Source: Rhyzopertha dominica
Lineage: Eukaryota > Arthropoda > Insecta > Coleoptera > Bostrichidae
Direction of reading: 5' to 3'
Assembly (NCBI GenBank): GCA_025024175.1
Contig: QCXZ01000137.1
Coordinates: forward strand, 21,328,001-21,392,000
DNA length: 64,000 bases
The notes under the pieces were generated by a model, which saw only the letters and a program-made list of their open reading frames with translations, did no database searches and was not told the DNA's origin. The translations under genes were made by a program, and so were the position numbers. Below are positions 1-12,034 of the stretch, one piece after another. How positions within the stretch are numbered: the first letter of the stretch is position 1; each line of letters opens with the position of its first letter.

Positions 1-34
1 AAAAAAAAAAGATATATGTATATGTTACAGTTAC

Positions 35-3000
35 CTTTACATGGTTGAGCAGGTTCTTGTTGATTTGTTTCGTGGTCACTTTTTACTTCGTTTGTCTCCC
101 GAGTCTTATTCCTAAAATAGTTTAACACATCATTACTACAAATAAATGAGTTTTAACTCCATCAACGTGTTTTCTCACCAATTCACCTGGACAAGATTAT
201 TTTTGGCTTTATAAATACTATCGATGTATAACTTGTGGAAAATGTCTTTATGATGACTTAAACAATGGCACTGTAATTTTAATGCTTTTAAGGCTATGCG
301 TGGATTTTCTGTTAGCTTAAAAAAAAATTCGCCATGTTTGTTCTGCAACAAAGATCACATTATATTTTACATGACGTGACTTATAATGCTGGTTATTACC
401 TGCAATCCACTTTGACATATGCTAATTTGCTTTAATTTATCTTCCCAGAGTTTAATTTCGGAATCAAACAGTGTCTTTATTCTAATATCCTCTCTACGTG
501 TTTCTGAGACTATCTTCAAATCTGCTAACATGGTTTGACACTGCTGGCCTAAACTGAAAGTAAGAATGTTGAATTTGTCAAAGTAAAATCATCCGATCTT
601 TACTTACTATGAATTCATTGTCATTTGAAGGTAATTAATAAATTCAAACGCTTGAATTAATATAGTTTTAAGTACAGTTATTTCTCCTCTTATTGCTTCC
701 AGTTGTTCATTTTTATTATCTCTGAAAACATTGCAAGTACAACAAAATATAAAGCCCATTATTTAGTAATACTCATTTGAACATACTCTAATACTTTTTT
801 GACTAGTTTGACAACAAGAGTAGTGTCTATTTTTGGTGTAGCATTATTTTCACACAGCTTCTTAATAATATTATCCTTGTCCTCAATAATCCGTTGAAGG
901 GTTTTTATCTAAAATAAAAATGTTATTATATCCCAGTTCCAAAAAAGGCAAGGTGCTATATACTGNTAACAGTAAATAAGTAAAATGCATGTATATGCTG
1001 TGCTGTCTGCACCGCAACCAAATGCAGACAGATCTATTTCGCTATGATTATAGCTCATCAGTGCAGTTTAGATCTAGTGCAGACAGNACGGCAGAGAAGT
1101 GGTTTTGCCTATATACCAAAGGCTTGGTATAATATAAGTAGCAATTTATTTATGAGCAGTTTTGAAACTGTAGCAAAGTAATCTTGAAATACACAATTTC
1201 TCGCTCAAAGCAATAATAAGTATTTCATGTAGTTTTGAAAATGACTGGGTATAAATTAAATATTTGTGCATGTTGTGCATTTTGTTTTTACTTTGGCAGG
1301 AACGGAAGTCATGTCCAATTTTTCTGGTATTTATTGTGAGACAACAAATACCTTGAAAACCATTTATTTAATTGAAAAAAGTAATTAAATATAATTTGCA
1401 TTATATGAATAGAAAAATCATACTATAAGGTCCACGTTTGGTTTTATAAATGCCATAAACGTCTTTCAGGTGTCAAGGCAGTTTTGTTAAAAGATCACCC
1501 CGAACATTATTGCCTCTTTGGTTTCACTGTTGAATTCTAAAGTAACTTTATTAATGACAATTATGGTCTCAGGACTGCCATTTTGACGTTATTTGACATT
1601 TTGTGCAAACTATGACATTTGCAGTGGTTTGCGAAAATTCACAATATTTTTGAAATTTACAAGGATGACAAAATGTGGTGTTTACAATGATGAATAGAGG
1701 AACGATTATACTATTTAAAAAATAAACTATCATAAAAAGATGGTACTATCAATTTTGATAAATTTAGATGTGGATAACTTGTATACTATAAGGTCTACAT
1801 TTAATTTTAGAAGCAATTTAAATTAGTTTACTAAAAACATAATTTTTATTACTGATCAACTAACTATATATGCTATAGTTTAAAGCAACGTCCGTTAATT
1901 TAAAAAGTGTTCAAATTGTTGTCCATTCACTTCAAGGCACATATCTATAATACCCAAGAATTGGATGCATGCTGTATCATATCAGGTTTAACATTACTTA
2001 TTCTTTATTTCGTATTTTCGATGTGAGTGGTGCCTTTATAATGTAACCCCACAAAAGCAGACCAATTTATAAGGCCATCCAAGATACCTAGAACTCTGGT
2101 AGCCGAACTTACTCCTGTATTGCAAAATTTTTCTTCAGCTTCTGATAACAGATGACACTAGCATACCATTAGATTGATACTAATAGGTTTTGCATCCATC
2201 AACGAGTGCATGTAAAACATGAAGTGCTTAAGGTTTCAAATAAATTATATCTACAAACGAAGGCAACCTTTGTTAAACTACTGTTAGCGAGAATGTGATC
2301 AAACAATGAGGAATAATTGGCAACAGTATGAAATAATGTACGTAATCGATTTATTACTGTATTCCATGATAGGAAGAATAAAACACCCAATGATACTCGA
2401 ATTTGTGGTCATGGCACTAACACTTTCTTGGTTGTAGATTGTTGAGAATCATGTGTGGACGACACAAAATCCATAGGGGCATTATACTTGCATAATCAGG
2501 TATGTAAAACACAAATGCTAAAGTGAAACCCAAATTCTAATAAACAAAAGTAATGAAATAAAAAACAAATTAAACGGATGAACCGATAGGTGAAGGAATC
2601 CTAACTTAACATTTTTAAATAGCATATTTGTTTATCAGTGAAAACTGCATTCATAAATATGCATATGCATCATAAAATAAGATTATCAGTTGCTTGTAAC
2701 TTGTAATAGCCAAGTTGGGATCACAACTGCAGTTTAGAATCACTCTGATTGGATTAGGCTAACCACAATCATAATCCCGATTATAATAGGAAAATTACTG
2801 TTTTGGCTCTTTCCTAATTACAACACTGTTCAAATGAGACTTACCTTTACATCATTCTGCTCAGTCTGCATTTGCTTAATAGAATTTGAAAATCCAGACT
2901 GATCTAGACTGATTTTTGCTAATAATTCTCCATGTCTGTCTAGTGTATCTTGAATATTGGTTTTACTTGCAGGAACAGGCTGGTTCTGCAATATATCAAA

Positions 3001-6000
3001 AAGAAATCAGGAAAATAAAGCACTAAATCACACTACCTCCCGCTGTAGTACCTTCTGTTTATCAGTTTGTACCAAACGTGATTTAGTTTGTTTAGTTGCT
3101 TGAGTTTGGGTTTGCTTGCTGGCTACATTAACTAATACTGTTTGTGTATTCTTTGCGGAAGTGTTCTGCAAACATATTAATATAGTTAGCTCCAACTGAT
3201 GTATGTTCCGGAAAACAAGATGTTTTGGCATAATTTGAAATTTTTGATAGATTGTTTGAGAAAATTAATTTCTCCCCCACTAAAATCGCCCTACAGACAG
3301 AGAAAACAACTATGTTGTATGGTTTCAAAAGTGGATTCATTGTGAAATATTCTGCTTCAATTAGGTAGTTTGAAAACAAGCCGATTGTTTTGAACGCATG
3401 CACTTTCTTTCACTCGATTTATTGGATTTTAACCTAAACGGTCATTATCAAAGAGATTCCAGTGTTATACTAAACTCAAATGTGCAAAATTTTGTTTACG
3501 TCACCTTTTTTTACAGGGCTAGTAAAGTTCAATGGTAAAAAACCTTTAGCCTGGGTTTTGAAATCCAACTTAATACGAGGCGTGCTTTTTAAGTAAGTAC
3601 CGTTTAGAAATTCTGTGCTGTCTTTAATGTTCCGCATATGTGCACTGTGTACCTACATGAGTTGACAAGCCACAGACACCATTACTTCAACAATAAGCTG
3701 TGTTTAGGTTTTTTTGTGCGAATTTAAAATGGCGCCACCGATTGAGAATCCCACCGATTTTGAAATATATGCCGCTATTCGTTTCCTTAGTGCTAAAGGT
3801 GTAAAAGCAGTTGAATTCATCAACAAATTTGCGAAGTGTAAGGACAAACCATTATGAATGATGGAACGGTAGAATGGTATGAAAATGGGTTAGAGATGGC
3901 CGCCAGAATGTCCATGATGAGTGGCTTTGTGCTCCTCCGTCCATCGCCTGGACCGTTCCTCGTCATGAACATTCTGGCAGCCATCTCTAAAAGCACTAAC
4001 TCGTTTCCATACCAATACATCACTCATAATGTTTTGTCCATACACTTCACAGATTTGTCGATGAATTTCAACTGCTTTTATGCCTTTAGCACTAAGGAAA
4101 CGAATAACAGCGCCGCTGCAGTGGAATTTCAAAACGGTACTTACTTAAAAAAATGCCTCGTAATTTAGGCAATTCATATATACGGCATAGCTGAATTTGC
4201 TATCCCTTATTTTGCTCCATGCAGAAATTAAAGAAATATTATCATAAATAAACCACACATATGCTGTTTAACCTTGACATTAACTTCTTCAAGGATACCA
4301 ATGAATTTTTTTTAAACAATTTTTCAGAAAATCAAAGAGCAAATATGTACTTCGTTCACAATTCCAGCTCACACTTTTACCGACAATCATTAGAAGTATG
4401 TCGCTGAGTGCGGATTTTCAAATGCCCAATAATGTGTGATGTGTAAATTGTAAATATGTCTGAAAATAACCTCATTCCTCAAGATAAAATTTGTGTTTAA
4501 CTGCCGCTGATGTAACATTATATTTCACATTTGGAATGTCGAACTGCTCATCATTGAAAACAGTGCAATCTGTTTCTTTTTTAAGTAATTTATTGCCTGC
4601 CTCTTACTGGCCACTGCTAGATTTCAAAGTAGCACTGCTGCTACCACAGACTGGATCAGGTAATGTGAAAATACGGAAGAAAGAGTTGATTAAATTATTA
4701 CATATCTAAACATATAAAAAAAATTATTTTTCTATGATCCGTATTTATCGGGCTAACAAAGACCTGAATGTTGCTCGGGCAACATGACATAATGAAATTA
4801 TAATTTCCCAAATTTGGTAGTGATTTCAATGTAGAGTAAAGAATATCTGCATAACACAAATCTCTTGTTCTGTTTGAGAACTATTATCAATAACAGATAG
4901 CACCTATTGAAGTCAGTAATTTTAAAGACCTAATAATAAGAATATCTGTACAACACAAATCTCTTGTTCTGTTTTAGAACTATTATCAGCAACAGAGAAA
5001 GCACCTATTGAAGTCGGTAATTTTAAAGATCTAATAATGCAGAGTAGAAGAAGTTAACAAAATAAGGGAACTGGATAATGCATGAGAAGTTTGTGAGATC
5101 ATCCTGAAAAAACAGAAGTTTATAGTGCAATGCAGACGAATAGTAACACAAAATAGTCATAAGGAAAATTCCGATAATGAAGCTTGTACTGAAATGGGTG
5201 ATAATGGTAAAAAAGGCCCTGAATACTGCCATAGAAGAAACAACTGGGATACCACTTTATATTTTAATGAATATATCAGTTAAAGGAAAGTTTATAATAA
5301 AACTTCGAAGATTAAACAGTTACAGATGTCCACTGAAGACAAGAGTTTATCAAATAATAATAAGGTTAAGATCAAACTGATACTAAAAAGTGTAAAAGAC
5401 ACCCAAAGGTACTTACATAATTATTATCAAATGTGAAACCAATTATTTTTCTGGAAAAGCTTTGAAACTAATTTTCCATTGGTTCTGCTATATAAAACAG
5501 TGAGCAAAGTACTGGACTTGAAGAAAATGAAAACTAATTTCTGACCATGAGAAGATTTTCATGTTTTGAAATTTGTTTTATTAATTTAACCCATATTTGT
5601 GTTAAAAACAATAAGACCCAGTTGCACAAAGCGTGGTTAACCAGCCATTGCCACAGGCACCACCAATGAAGAACACTTAAACCAGGGGGGGTCTAGTTAA
5701 CCACACTTTGTGCAACAGGGCCTAAGAGTTTCTTCTAGCTTCTAACTCCATACAGATTGATAACTACACAGTTTTCCTGAAAAATTGTGATTTCTAATAT
5801 ATTATATTATATAATGAAAATACTTGTACGGTTTAAAACACGGGGCACATACAATAAACAATTGATGCATGAATAGTGCACCTAAGTCAGTAACACTTTT
5901 ACTGCATTGCAAACGATACGAACTGTTATGAGAGCTTCGTCAATGGATAGCCACTCTCTACAATCCCTACTATCATGTATTGCATGTGCCTCATATTTTT

Positions 6001-7737
6001 GATTTTAAATCTTGCAAGTATTTTCTTAGCTATTAAAAATTCATAATACTAAAATTAGTGACATTATGGCTAAAACAGATAAAAGAATTCTTGAGCCTAG
6101 CTAACTTATTTTTGTCCTTGTTTGTTTATAGACCATAAAGAGAAACTTAACGTCAAACAAAATTTCTCTTAAGGTTCTCAAAACTGGTACTCTGATCTTA
6201 TATTAATTTGTACTGTAATATAATGTGATTTGATCTCCTATATAAGTTTTACAATAATAAAATTGAAAGGGTCCAGTCAAAATTTGCTAATATTTATCAT
6301 TTAAATTAAATACAATTATGATAATATAAATAAACGAACTAGATTCCAATTTCTGGATCTACCAACACTAGAATTTTGTAGAAAAGCTGAAGCTGATATA
6401 TTTTTGTATAAAATTGTTAATGGTATTGTGATTAGTTGAGTTGTTATTGGTAACTAAAACCGGAGTTCTTTCCAAACACATTCGTGTTTTTTTCTAGAAC
6501 AGAATATCGCACCAACTACTGACACATCATCAGTGATAGAATGATTACTATTTATAACTGTGATTTTTATAACTGCGATATTTTTCATCTTAACCGGGGT
6601 ACATTTAAAACAAGTATTTTTATACAGCTAAATCTTGTAGCCTCTTTATAGAACGTGCCATTTAGAATCATATGTAAATGAAGAAATAAATAAATATTTA
6701 TCTTGTAAATCATTATAAACACAATGATAACTGACTACTCACTTTTTTAAACTCTTCTTTATTTGATGAAGACTTCCCTTTAGCTGGAGCTAATTCTCGG
6801 ACATCTTCCTTTGACTTTGCCCGACTGATAGTTTGCGAGCTGAAATTGAAAAAACTTAAATAACTGAACAATTTCTGCAAAGATTTCAAATTACCTGCTT
6901 GCTGGCTTTTCTTTAGTTCCATGATTAAATTTCTTATCAATTAAGATTTTTAATTCAGACAATTTGGTTTTTAAAGTTTCCGGTTGGGTGATGAAAATTT
7001 CGGTCAGTGTTCCAGGCCAATAAGCTCTTTCATGATAATCCTTATCTTTTCTCGTTAACATCATTTGGCCCCTGACAACACTGCTAAGTGCCAATTCATA
7101 GCTAGAGAAATTGCAATTACTTAGAAAATGTTCTAAAACTGATGCAAACATGTAAAGTTTGCTATTCGATTTGAAAATTTATTAATGGATTCTAATCAAA
7201 TGTATCATAGATATTAGCTATTAAATCAAATCTAAGCTGGAATTAAAAGTTAATTTCTTAAAAAATCAAAGAACAAACTGCACAAATGAACATCTGCAAA
7301 TCTGTTTGCATCAATATATGGTGATTTATTGAAGATAATTACTTATTATTGTCAAAATATGCTTTTCCAAGCAAGTAATGCACAGCAGGTTGTTTGTACT
7401 GATACCCTTGTTCTATTTCAGTTAACATTTCTATAGCTTGTAGTTGTTTGATGTTTCCAAGAACATAACACAGACAGAGAGAAAACTGTATCATTAATAC
7501 TTCTATAGGATGTAGTTGATATTCATCAGGATATGGATCATTGCTCAGCAGAGACAATGCTGCTTCATAAATCTTAATAGATTCCTTATATTCCTCGATA
7601 ACTGCACTATGTGCTGCATCGTGCAGCATTAAAACAAATTTGTTTCGTTTCTCACTAACAATATTCTTCGTTTGCATTTTAGAAAAATGCTGCTCTAGGA
7701 ACAATTTGAAGATACTAGGTTCATCTTCGTGAGACAT
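35..7737 (-). CDS. TPR and coiled-coil protein, possibly TTC3-like (3' end beyond window)
   Basis: Ten exons join in phase on the minus strand: 7343-7737, 6895-7101, 6743-6839, 3037-3165, 2845-2985, 787-908, 608-721, 400-553, 179-342 and 35-111, all with GT-AG borders. The reading frame is open for at least 533 codons and leaves the window in phase 1. The chosen start at 7737 gives MSHEDEPSIF; an in-frame upstream ATG at 7776 is possible. The first two exons (about residues 1-200) are helical and TPR-like, including ALSLLSNDPYPDE, VHYLLGKAYFDNN and YELALSSVVRGQMM, followed by YWPGTLTEIF. The middle is Lys/Gln/Thr-rich and low in complexity (SKQTQTQATKQTKS). The later exons look like coiled coil (QRIIEDKDNIIKKLCE, EQLEAIRGEITVLKT). 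The WPGT segment after TPR helices reminds me of TTC3-type ubiquitin ligases, but no RING domain is in view, so the family is only a guess. Exons could be missing from the two large introns (908-2845 and 3165-6743). Confidence 0.7.
982..1150 (+). repeat. Small inverted-repeat element, family A copy 1
   Basis: This copy starts TAAAATGCATGT and runs to about 1150. Near its ends GCTGTGCTGTCTGCAC faces GTGCAGACAG.ACGGC as an imperfect inverted repeat. It closely matches the copy at 52579-52744 along its whole length, and its left part matches those at 35465 and 52932. It is noncoding, MITE-like, and lies in an intron of the TPR gene. Confidence 0.75.
3576..4160. mobile_element. Fold-back mariner derivative (two 5' ends head to head)
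   Basis: Both ends carry the same roughly 32-bp inverted terminus (CGAGGC, then a T-run, then AAGTAAGTACCGTTT), flanked by TA as expected of Tc1/mariner. The left arm encodes, on the plus strand from 3729, the start of a mariner transposase (MAPPIENPTDFEIYAAIRFL). The right arm encodes the same helix-turn-helix region on the minus strand (VIRFLSAKGIKAVEIHRQIC, then VHDEERS). The arms meet near 3930-3955, where GAGATGGCCGCCAGAATGT faces its complement. The catalytic domain is missing, so the element cannot encode a transposase. The left arm keeps about 130 bp of 5' leader that the right arm has lost. Confidence 0.85.
4839..5037. repeat. Tandem duplication, about 99-bp unit
   Basis: Two near-identical units stand side by side, 4839-4937 and 4938-5037. 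Each begins AAGAATATCTG, contains CACAAATCTCTTGTTCTGTTT and GCACCTATTGAAGTC, and ends in GA(C/T)CTAATAAT. It lies in an intron of the TPR gene. Confidence 0.85.
5044..5283 (+). other. Unidentified decayed reading frame
   Basis: Directly after the tandem duplication, a plus-strand frame runs 79 codons with a single in-frame stop. Its composition looks protein-like, rich in Lys, Glu and Asn (VEEVNKIRELDNA, then EVCEIILKKQKFIV). No family is recognised. It lies antisense to the surrounding gene, in an intron, and may be a transposon open-reading-frame remnant or chance. Confidence 0.2.
5615..5722. repeat. Short hairpin MITE
   Basis: Inverted arms of about 26 bp, CCCAGTTGCACAAAGCGTGG facing CCACACTTTGTGCAACAGGG, enclose about 50 bp. 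It is noncoding and has the size and layout of a MITE. Confidence 0.7.
6335..6439 (+). pseudogene. LINE reverse-transcriptase C-terminal fragment
   Basis: A 34-codon frame reads RTRFQFLDLPTLEFCRKAEA and continues DIFLYKIVNG. This is the signature found after the reverse-transcriptase core of CR1/jockey-type LINEs (leucine, PTLE, R, AD, YKI.NG pattern). A stop follows. It is a short dead fragment in an intron of the TPR gene. Confidence 0.65.
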
Positions 7738-10700
7738 GATTTTGTTTGGTAAATAAATGCAACCTATAACATACAAAACATTTACTATTAGTGAAATTTA
7801 AGGAGGATTATTCCCTAACTTTATGGAAACAAACCAGGAATCAACGTTTGTATTCGTTAACAACTTATCTGCTTACGTTGATAGTTATCTCTTATCTATA
7901 CTCAGAACGCGTCGCAGAGTACGTCAGTAAAACTAAAATCAAAGTAAAATATTAATACTGTGACTTGTTCCGATTATAAACATTATCATACTAAATAACA
8001 TTTACTGCAACGGACACCTTTTCATCAGTGTAAGATAATTAGTTGAAACAACTTTTACTTAAAAACACAAAACTAAAAGTAAGAAGGGACAAATCGTGTT
8101 TAACAAAAACCATAACCCATAACCATTACAAACCCAAACCCTAAGTACAAATATTAGCGGTGTTGCCCATTCCAAATTAGCGTACTCCGCAGTGCTGACA
8201 ACACTTAAGAATAACATTAAACTACACTGGTGTTACAAAACAACCAAATTTTTCTTTTTAGCATAGAATATGCATTTTTTCTGTTTTCGTGTAATTCATC
8301 CTTAGCAATTTTATGTTAACATCATTGCCTAATAAGTAAATATAACTAAACACCGAATTGTAAGATAATAACACGGATTAATAATTTGGTTGTTTTATAG
8401 GTACTAGTGTATTTAAAAAAATCCTTTATGTGTTTGTGTCCGTTCTATCATTCTAATATAAGTGTTGTTCTATATGTAAAAATATGATATGTTCTAAACA
8501 GTAAAAATTTCATTCATCTTTATTATATAGGCAATGGCAACTTAAAAATTAAGAGCGAAGAAAACTTTAGATACTATACCTACCTACGCGAATTGGATCA
8601 TCTTTATATCAACAGGTTTTGACAATTTTGTTGTTACCCATTTAACAGATATATAGTAAAAAATAATATATGTGTTTATTGCGAGGCTTTACTACGGATA
8701 ACTCAACCTAAAAACCACCAGAATTGAGTAATACATTCAATGACATTCTACTAAATTTTATATTAAACACCAAACCAAATTTTTCTTACACCAAAAGACC
8801 ATTAAAATACTACCTATATAAAGGATATAAAGGATAACAATCTTAGTGGAGCTACTCACGCCGTGTTCGTCCACCATGCACCACAGAAATACACAAACAC
8901 AATAGTTACCGATAAATTTAAACCAATCGTAAAAGATCCTCGAGCATATAGGATCAAACGCATGCGCAGTAAAGATTATATGAGAACGTCATGGCAAAGT
9001 CACAACAAACAATAGGACCTGCTTGTCAATCGCTATAGGCAAGTTTACAATAGTGACACGACATCTGGCGGCAGATGCATAAACTATTAAAAACAGTACT
9101 TTAATGCTGGAAAAAGGCGGAATTATTGTGTAATAGTGGTGTTTTTGTTAACGGTGCACATGAATCAGCTGACACTTAAATCAACCGACACATGAACCAA
9201 CCGACAAAGTTACTAAACGTCAGTGGTACCCAACAAGTTAGAAATGAAGCGTTGTCGGCAACCAACTATGCAGCTACGTTAAAAATGTAATGGCATTGAG
9301 TGCTTTATTACTTTAAATTTAATTTTGATTGAGAATAATGGTCGCAACTTGTTGAATGTTCAAGCTTCAGAAGTAGGGGGTATTCGACCTTTTGATTTAA
9401 TAAAATTAAGCGAACTCTTTTTCCATAGCCAAGCTTTCGTCATTATTTAAGACATCATCAGGGCTTCTACAATAAATTTACAATGGAATAAGAATATGAT
9501 AAAGATAAGTTTTATGTAAATCTTACCGAATGTGCGATTAATTTAAAGAAGTCTAAAGCTTAAAGTTTAATTATTATATATCTATCACACGTAGTTCTAA
9601 ATGGTTTGGCTAACATCAGTATATTATATTCTATATTGAAACATCTAATATGTTGCACACATGTTTATATAACCTTGTAAAACTCGTGTAAAACTTGTTA
9701 AAAACAATACAATATTAAGTGTTGTTAAGTAATGCCCTTGATTATAATATAAATAATAACAAATAAACTTGTAATAACCCACCGGGTGTGGATAGCCTGC
9801 GGGTAAAGAAAACTCAGCGGAGAATTATATACAACCAGGTATATTGTAAAAATTAAATATATACAAAATGAAACGTGTTTACATTATAAGTTACGTTAAG
9901 TTATAAGATTTACAATTAGGAATAAAGAAAACAATGATTAGTTGTTCAAACATTTATTAACAATGCTGCTGTTGAAAAAAGACGAATAAGATAATGCAAT
10001 TTTTCAATTAATATGTATATATATCAAATAATAAACTTAAAAATATGAATAACACAAACGACAGTCCACACTAAAGGTGCACACTGTCGTTTGTGTTACT
10101 TATGACCCCAAAAAATTGTTTAATAGGCATTATCGTGTTAAACTTTCTTTAATGATGCTAGCTTCATCATGTAGTTAAATATGAATATTATAAAGCTACT
10201 GAAAAAGTAATGCCCTTAATTATACCTACCCTGGAAGCATTGGAAGAAATTTTTACACATCAGTTTAGGAACATCCTTATTTAGTCGTTTAGTTGTTTAA
10301 GTACATACTTAAACTGTCCGTGTTTATATTTCAATGTCATTCCAAATGTTGTTTTTGTTAAAATTCGTTTGTGGAGCTAAATATGTTTTTGAATATTAAA
10401 AATTTATTTATTATCTTAGACGTTACTTGTGTTATTACATTTTTAAGATTACTCCTTCACCTGCAAGTAGTTTTTACTAGTTCCTTTACTAGCTCCTGCA
10501 AGCACATTTACTGAACATCGCGATAATTCAAATTACACGTGTACATGTCGTGTTGCCTATTCCATATTTTGCTGTTTACACCAACTATGGAGTACCACTG
10601 GAAATCACCAGATCCGCCATGTCAATTCCCCCAGATAAAAATTCATAACCTATATCTGTCGGTTGATTCATATGGACTCTTTTTGTTATATCGTATTAGC

Positions 10701-11814
10701 ATTTTTAAATTGTGGGCAGTGAATATTATTAAGAAAAAGGGGATACATGTAAACACAAAAAGCATGTGTGATATTATATTATAATAGTACTATGCGGTTA
10801 TCACATGGATTATTGCCACGAGTGTGTTTTGGTTACCATCACCATTTCCTTTGTAATAATTATATTGAATATACTCGGTTGCGAACCCATCTGTGTTTCT
10901 TTTTGCGATACAGACGAGTATATTATAATAGCAAGTACTGTTTATTTCCGCCATTTGCAAAGACACACTAGCGCCACCAACGGTCGATAAACTCTCCTAT
11001 CCACTCCGATCATCATGGTAAAATATCCTTACAATGGGCTGTTTTCATGATTTTTTTATTGCATCATCTGAAAGAGCATATCAGAAACTATAAATACAAC
11101 ACGTTTTTTCGTTCCGATCGGTAAATTGCAAAGCAATTAAAATGGAATTTGAATTTGTTCTTGTGACGTAATAAATATGTCTCTGTATGCATCAAGTGGT
11201 TAACAAAGTTTTGATAGAATATGTCTCTTATTTCTCATAGGAATGAGTGCGAAGAAAAATCGTATATACAGTTCGTACGTGAATTAGTAATTCGTAGTTC
11301 ACTTGTACTACTGCCATTGTGCCAGTCGCGCGTTTGAGTTTGTTTTGTATTTGTTATCGTGCGTAACCTAGCTCAAGAAGATGTTTCGTGTAAAGTTTTC
11401 TTTTGTGCCTTCAAGCAAAAACCTTCACTAACTGCACTTCTTGACGACATCGTAAGAACCCGAAGGCAGAACACAGAAAAACAGTTAAACAACAATGTAA
11501 AACAACAAAATGAAAATTTGAGGTTGGCAAATAATGAAACACCTGTGCGGGCGGTTGCTCTACTGGCTTGCTGTTAATTGAAACTACTGCAGAGGCGAGC
11601 AATGTTGCCGACATGTGAGGACAATTAAGTGAGATGTTTTAAGCCTTAAAATTCGAAACTTTTCAGTTAATATATTATTATATTTTCGTTCTAATGTGTT
11701 ATTGAAATATTACTTTTTTGTTTTACACTAATAAGTAAATATAGAAGCTCAAAATAAATAAAAAGGAAATAATACTGCCTATTAAGTGTTACATGTGATA
11801 ACACTGTAAGGTAG
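7738..11814. other. Intergenic, nothing coding recognised
   Basis: AT-rich sequence between the TPR gene start and the first Penelope palindrome. It should contain the TPR-gene promoter immediately right of 7737. Short open frames near 10540-10990 and 11360-11580 have no recognisable features. The hairpin at about 10057-10093, AACACAAACGACAGT facing ACTGTCGTTTGTGTT, is a perfect small inverted repeat. Confidence 0.5.
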
Positions 11815-12034
11815 TGGTTTGAGGGCTTCCGTGGTTGTCTGGTTGTTGTCGATGACATGTTGTTTTCCGGGCTGGTTCCCACGTTGGTTATTAGACCTTG
11901 ACGTTTCGACACTCATGTCGGTGTCTTCCTCAGAAGCTCAGTAGCTCTGAAACTACTTCTGAGGAAGACACCGACATGAGTGTCGAAACGTCAAGGTCTA
12001 ATAACCAACGTGGGAACCAGCCCGGAAAACATGT
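11815..12034. mobile_element. Palindromic Penelope-type element (two inverted ends only)
   Basis: A 220-bp insertion is flanked by a perfect 13-bp target duplication, CACTGTAAGGTAG, at 11802-11814 and 12035-12047. It is almost entirely an inverted repeat. GGGCTGGTTCCCACGTTGG through CTTCCTCAGAAGCT is mirrored by the complement, with a short spacer at about 11938-11957. Both arms match the ends of the Penelope-like element at 40568-42446 (GAGGCTTCCGTGGTTG, then GATGACATGTTG at the left; AACCAGCCCGGAAAAC at the right). Each arm carries a hammerhead-like motif: CTGAGGA, a GACAC/GTGTC stem, then GAAAC (11959-11992 plus; 11900-11933 minus). It has no coding capacity. Confidence 0.85.

Noticed and set aside
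759..786. Stop codon after exon 787-908 as the end of the TPR gene
   Set aside because: A GTATGT donor at 786 joins in phase to an open exon at 721, and further in-phase exons follow, so the gene continues left.
10539..10990. Overlapping plus-strand open frames of 61-81 codons
   Set aside because: No family signature or splice borders; AT-rich chance frames.
11359..11614. Open frames on both strands near 11.4 kb as a possible gene
   Set aside because: Low-complexity Asn/Gln composition, no homology cue and no splice partner; could be an untranslated leader but unsupported.
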